A stretch of 9,397 nt of DNA from Bifidobacterium breve (lineage in GTDB: Bacteria; Actinomycetota; Actinomycetes; S36-B12): NCBI GenBank assembly GCA_945885645.1, contig CAMCYV010000044.1:1-9397 (forward strand), read 5' to 3'. The number at the start of each line of letters is the position of its first letter. Within the stretch, counting starts at the first letter, position 1. The notes beneath the pieces were generated by a model, which had not been told where the DNA came from, ran no database searches, and saw nothing but the letters and a program-made list of their open reading frames with translations. This document shows, in pieces, positions 6,895-9,397 of this stretch. The position numbers and the translations under genes were made by a program.

Positions 6895-6912
6895 GTGACC
6901 AAGCTTGGCCAC
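6895..6912. repeat. 18-base near-perfect palindrome in the HAD to phasin-like gap
   Basis: Minus strand GTGGCCAAGCTTGGTCAC. The inner ten bases CCAAGCTTGG are a perfect palindrome. The outer arms also pair except for one G/T position, which is a G-U wobble in RNA. As RNA it could form a 7-bp stem closed by AGCU. No T-run follows on the minus strand, so it is not an ordinary intrinsic terminator. It could be an operator or an RNA processing site; the sequence does not decide. Confidence 0.5.
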
Positions 6913-6942
6913 TTCTCACCCTGCGCGCACTATTCGCTGCAA

Positions 6943-7968
6943 TCAGGAAACGCCCAGATCAAGGGTGATCCGACCTTGCGTGAATGCTTCCAAGCCGACC
7001 AGGTTCACTAGGAACCACTTTAGGCTATCCGCTGCCCGCAGTCTCTCGACGCGCGTGCCTTCCCTAGCCCGAACACACATGTTAATAGGTTCAAAAGTTG
7101 CCCTAGCGCCACCACAAACATGATCCTCGCCACTGCTACTGGCCTCCTGATATGTCAGAACAAGCCCATTTACGCTCTCACACAAATAATCCGCGCGCAG
7201 GTTAGCCCTCCAAACATCTGTCACCTGAGCGACACCGGAGAGCACTAACATCGTTGGAATTCCCGCTGCAACGCCAGCGGCAATGTCTGTGTCGTAGCGA
7301 TCCCCCACCAGTAATGGCCTTTCCCCCGGAACAGCTGCCATCGTCCTAGCCAACATGGCTCGATCTGGTTTCCCACCAACACCATCAGGATCGCGCCCCA
7401 CTGCATTTCGCACCGCATCAACGAGTGATCCATTTCCCGGAGCGATACCTGAGGCGGTCGGGAAAGTACTGTCAAGGTTCGTCGCAATCCAAATTGCTCC
7501 CCCTTGGATGAGATACGAAGCTTGGGCCAAGTCCCGCCAGGACACTTCGGGACCAAATCCCTGGACGACAGCCACACATTCACGCGAATCCCGGCTAGGC
7601 ACGTACCCTGCCACTCTCAGCGCTTCCTCAACACCGCCACCACCAACAACGAAAACTCGCTCACCAACGGGAATGTGTTGTTGCAAGATCTCAACCGCTA
7701 CTTGTGAGGATGTGACTACTTCTGTTGGCTTTGCAGGTATCCCAAGCTCCACTAAGTGAGCGGCAACCTCATCCGGTGTGCGAGAGGCATTATTTGTTAC
7801 GTAAGCAACCCCACAGCCACGCTGGGAAATCTCTTTCACTGTTTCAGCAGCACCTTCGACCTCGTTGAGCCCACGGTAAAGAACTCCGTCTAAGTCAAAA
7901 TAGATGGCATCAAATCGCTCACATAACTTGTTTACCGATGAATCTGGTTGTGGATCCGAATCATTCAC
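6943..7968 (-). CDS. HAD-IIA family phosphatase (glycerol-3-phosphate phosphatase-like)
   Basis: This 341-aa protein is a haloacid dehalogenase-type phosphatase of subclass IIA. Motif I is YFDLDGVLYRG (23-33), with nucleophile Asp25 and acid/base Asp27. Motif II is TNNASR (58-63). Motif III is GKPD (199-202). Motif IV is VGDRYDTDI (221-229), with metal-binding Asp223 and Asp228. By position and layout it corresponds to M. tuberculosis Rv1692, reported to dephosphorylate glycerol 3-phosphate in lipid head-group recycling; the same substrate here is inference. After the HAD domain (to about 270), some 70 residues with VCGGARA and a helical end form an extra C-terminal module, as in Rv1692. The start is GTG at 7968, overlapping the TPR gene stop as GTGA, with GGTGA 3 bases upstream. 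A 72-base gap follows before the phasin-like gene. Confidence 0.9.
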   Translation of the reverse strand: MNDSDPQPDSSVNKLCERFDAIYFDLDGVLYRGLNEVEGAAETVKEISQRGCGVAYVTNNASRTPDEVAAHLVELGIPAKPTEVVTSSQVAVEILQQHIPVGERVFVVGGGGVEEALRVAGYVPSRDSRECVAVVQGFGPEVSWRDLAQASYLIQGGAIWIATNLDSTFPTASGIAPGNGSLVDAVRNAVGRDPDGVGGKPDRAMLARTMAAVPGERPLLVGDRYDTDIAAGVAAGIPTMLVLSGVAQVTDVWRANLRADYLCESVNGLVLTYQEASSSGEDHVCGGARATFEPINMCVRAREGTRVERLRAADSLKWFLVNLVGLEAFTQGRITLDLGVS

Positions 7969-8414
7969 AATTCACCCTGTCGTGCAATGGGACCTTCTAG
8001 AGGCAGTCCCTGCTCCGTGCGATGCCGCAAAGTTGATTTAACCTGTGACAATGCAGACCCGTATTCCGACCGCTGCGGGTTCATCACAAACGCCATTGCT
8101 AAGTGGTCGCGCGCGAGGATAAATCGCTGTAAACGCCACAGGGACAAGCCCAGCGCAAAGTGGGCGTAGTCATTATCTGGGGAGACTTCGACTAGATCAC
8201 CGAGAATTTTCGCCGCTTGTTCGTATCGTTTGGCGTCAAATAGTGCTCTGCCAAGACCTTCTAAGACACTTGGACTTGAATCGACTTCACGCAAACGCTG
8301 AAACAGGATCACAGATGCAGCGCTGTCGCCACTTTCGAGGAGATCACATGCGCGCATGTACCAGTCGTATTCACTCCCCGAAGGAGTGCCATCGGAGGCC
8401 GAACCACTGGTCAT
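7965..8414 (-). CDS. Tetratricopeptide repeat protein
   Basis: This 149-aa protein is built of about three TPR units: 14-46 (YMRACDLLESGDSAASVILF), 47-80 (EGLGRALFDAKRYEQAAKIL, ending SPD) and 81-114 (AHFALGLSLWRLQRFILARD, ending NPQ). Each shows the TPR spacing of small and aromatic residues. No signal peptide or membrane segment is seen, so it is probably a soluble scaffold that binds other proteins; partner unknown. It appears equivalent to M. tuberculosis Rv1691 by size and by position before the HAD phosphatase. The start is ATG at 8414, which shares its A with the ribBA TAA stop (TAATG), a layout that favours translational coupling. The end overlaps the HAD gene by 4 bases. Confidence 0.85.
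   Translation of the reverse strand: MTSGSASDGTPSGSEYDWYMRACDLLESGDSAASVILFQRLREVDSSPSVLEGLGRALFDAKRYEQAAKILGDLVEVSPDNDYAHFALGLSLWRLQRFILARDHLAMAFVMNPQRSEYGSALSQVKSTLRHRTEQGLPLEGPIARQGEL
7972..7976 (-). promoter_or_regulatory. Shine-Dalgarno site of the HAD phosphatase gene
   Basis: GGTGA on the minus strand (within ACAGGGTGA) lies 3 bases before the GTG at 7968. It supports this GTG as the start, overlapping the TPR gene stop. Confidence 0.5.
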
Positions 8415-9397
8415 TACAACTCATGACCCATCCGGGTCACTTTGGTTGACATGTATTCAGCATTATGCGAATTCTCTTTAACTACCAATGGAACCCGGTC
8501 GGTAATTACCAGCCCATACCCCTCTAGCCCGGCCCGCTTTGTAGGGTTGTTCGTCAAAAGACGCATGCTTTTAATTCCAAGATCAGCCAGGATTTGCGCA
8601 CCCGTCCCATAGTCTCGTGCATCAGCTGGTAATCCAAGTGAGAGGTTTGCATCGACGGTATCAAGTCCCCGCTCTTGCAACTCATAAGCACGCAACTTGT
8701 CCAACAGGCCAATCCCGCGTCCTTCGTGACCCTTTACGTAAAGAACAACGCCCTGCCCTTCTTGAGCGATTCGCAACATGGCGGTGTGCAGTTGCGGGCC
8801 GCAATCGCAGCGAAGTGAACCAAGGACATCTCCTGTTAAACATTCAGAATGCACCCGAACCAAAATGTCTTTCCCCGGTCCGATGTCACCGCATACCAAG
8901 GCAACGTGTTCGGTACCGTCAATTTCGCTCCGATATCCGACCGCACGAAACTCTCCATACTCCGTTGGAAGTGACACATCAGCAATTCGCGTCACCTGTG
9001 ATTCGTACTGACGTCGATATTTAATCAAGTCAGCGATGGAGATGAGGAGCAGGCCATGCTCATCGGCGAACTCCCGACATCGAGTAGCTCGCATCATGGA
9101 GCCGTCGTCATTTACAAGTTCACATAAAGCGCCAGCACCGTTCAAGCCAGCAAGAGTGGTCAAGTCGACAGCCGCCTCGGTATGGCCAGGACGGCGAAGA
9201 ACACCACCTTTAACGGCTCGAAGAGGCATGACGTGACCCGGACGAGTTAACTCATATGGCTCAGTAGCCGAGTCAGCCAGCACACGAATTGTGTGGGAGC
9301 GATCCACGGCTGAGATTCCGGTTGATATCACGTCTTTTGCATCCACCGAAACCGCATACGCGGTTCCCTTGCGATCTTCATTCACTGAGGTCATGGG
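8414..9397 (-). CDS. ribBA: RibBA: DHBP synthase / GTP cyclohydrolase II, missing its N-terminus at the window edge
   Basis: This bifunctional riboflavin enzyme makes both precursors: 3,4-dihydroxy-2-butanone 4-phosphate from ribulose 5-phosphate (RibB), and the pyrimidine from GTP (RibA). The frame is open to base 9397. An ATG at 9394 is internal, because TSVNEDRKGTAY is mid-RibB sequence; roughly 95 residues including the acidic metal motif are outside. Counting from that Met, RibB motifs are STGISAVDR (24-32), RPGHVMPLRA (51-60) and RPGHTEAAVDL (68-78). The RibA domain (about 133-326) has zinc ligands Cys185, Cys196 and Cys198, and KGHEGRGIGLL (221-231). Tyr237 in KLRAY is the residue kept in standard GTP cyclohydrolase II. 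The end LTNNPTKRAGLEGYG and TKVTRMGHEL is typical. The downstream partner is the TPR gene, not ribH. Confidence 0.96.
   Translation of the reverse strand, partial: PMTSVNEDRKGTAYAVSVDAKDVISTGISAVDRSHTIRVLADSATEPYELTRPGHVMPLRAVKGGVLRRPGHTEAAVDLTTLAGLNGAGALCELVNDDGSMMRATRCREFADEHGLLLISIADLIKYRRQYESQVTRIADVSLPTEYGEFRAVGYRSEIDGTEHVALVCGDIGPGKDILVRVHSECLTGDVLGSLRCDCGPQLHTAMLRIAQEGQGVVLYVKGHEGRGIGLLDKLRAYELQERGLDTVDANLSLGLPADARDYGTGAQILADLGIKSMRLLTNNPTKRAGLEGYGLVITDRVPLVVKENSHNAEYMSTKVTRMGHEL

Noticed and set aside
9392..9394. ATG at 9394 as the ribBA start
   Set aside because: The sequence right after it aligns with the middle of the RibB domain, and the frame stays open to the edge, so the gene is cut by the window rather than short.
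1..9397. A novel defence, mobile or biosynthetic system
   Set aside because: Every sizeable open frame on the minus strand belongs to a known conserved actinobacterial locus, gaps are under 75 bases, and no repeats, transposase, nuclease-toxin pairs or integrase were seen.

Overview
The window is a stretch of an actinobacterial (Actinomycetota) chromosome. It holds conserved housekeeping genes, all read on the minus strand, with almost no non-coding DNA. No gap exceeds about 75 bases, and no rRNA, tRNA, IS element, CRISPR array or phage-like gene was seen. The assignment rests on gene order: TPR protein, HAD phosphatase, small hypotheticals, tlyA, nadK, recN, pyrG, Nudix. As I recall it, this is the Mycobacterium tuberculosis order Rv1691 to Rv1700. 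GC content is near one half, low for classical high-GC actinobacteria. Together with tight packing and the loss of two genes usually found here, this hints at a streamlined, perhaps aquatic, lineage (inference only).

Layout in transcription order, from the right edge leftwards: ribBA (its 5' part lies beyond base 9397); a three-TPR protein starting on the ribBA stop codon (TAATG); a HAD-IIA phosphatase overlapping it by GTGA; a 72-base gap with an 18-base palindrome; a phasin-like helical protein with a lysine tail; a very acidic 90-aa protein overlapping it by 11 bases; tlyA (rRNA 2'-O-methyltransferase); nadK, joined by an ATGA overlap and a strong ribosome binding site; recN; a 62-base gap with a candidate leaderless promoter; pyrG; a Nudix hydrolase of the ADP-ribose pyrophosphatase type; and the first 72 codons of ald (alanine dehydrogenase), which runs off the left edge.

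The genes fall into themes rather than one pathway. These are cofactor supply and clean-up (riboflavin precursors, NADP, ADP-ribose), phosphate ester turnover (HAD), ribosome modification (TlyA), DNA repair (RecN), CTP synthesis (PyrG) and alanine/NH4+ metabolism (Ald). The overlapping starts and stops imply one or two long polycistronic units, with a likely new transcription start just before pyrG.

I found no convincing new biological system. The points most worth a second look are the missing septation genes steA/steB between recN and pyrG, the probable leaderless pyrG start, the acidic/basic small-protein pair upstream of tlyA, and ribBA being coupled to the TPR gene with no ribH between them.
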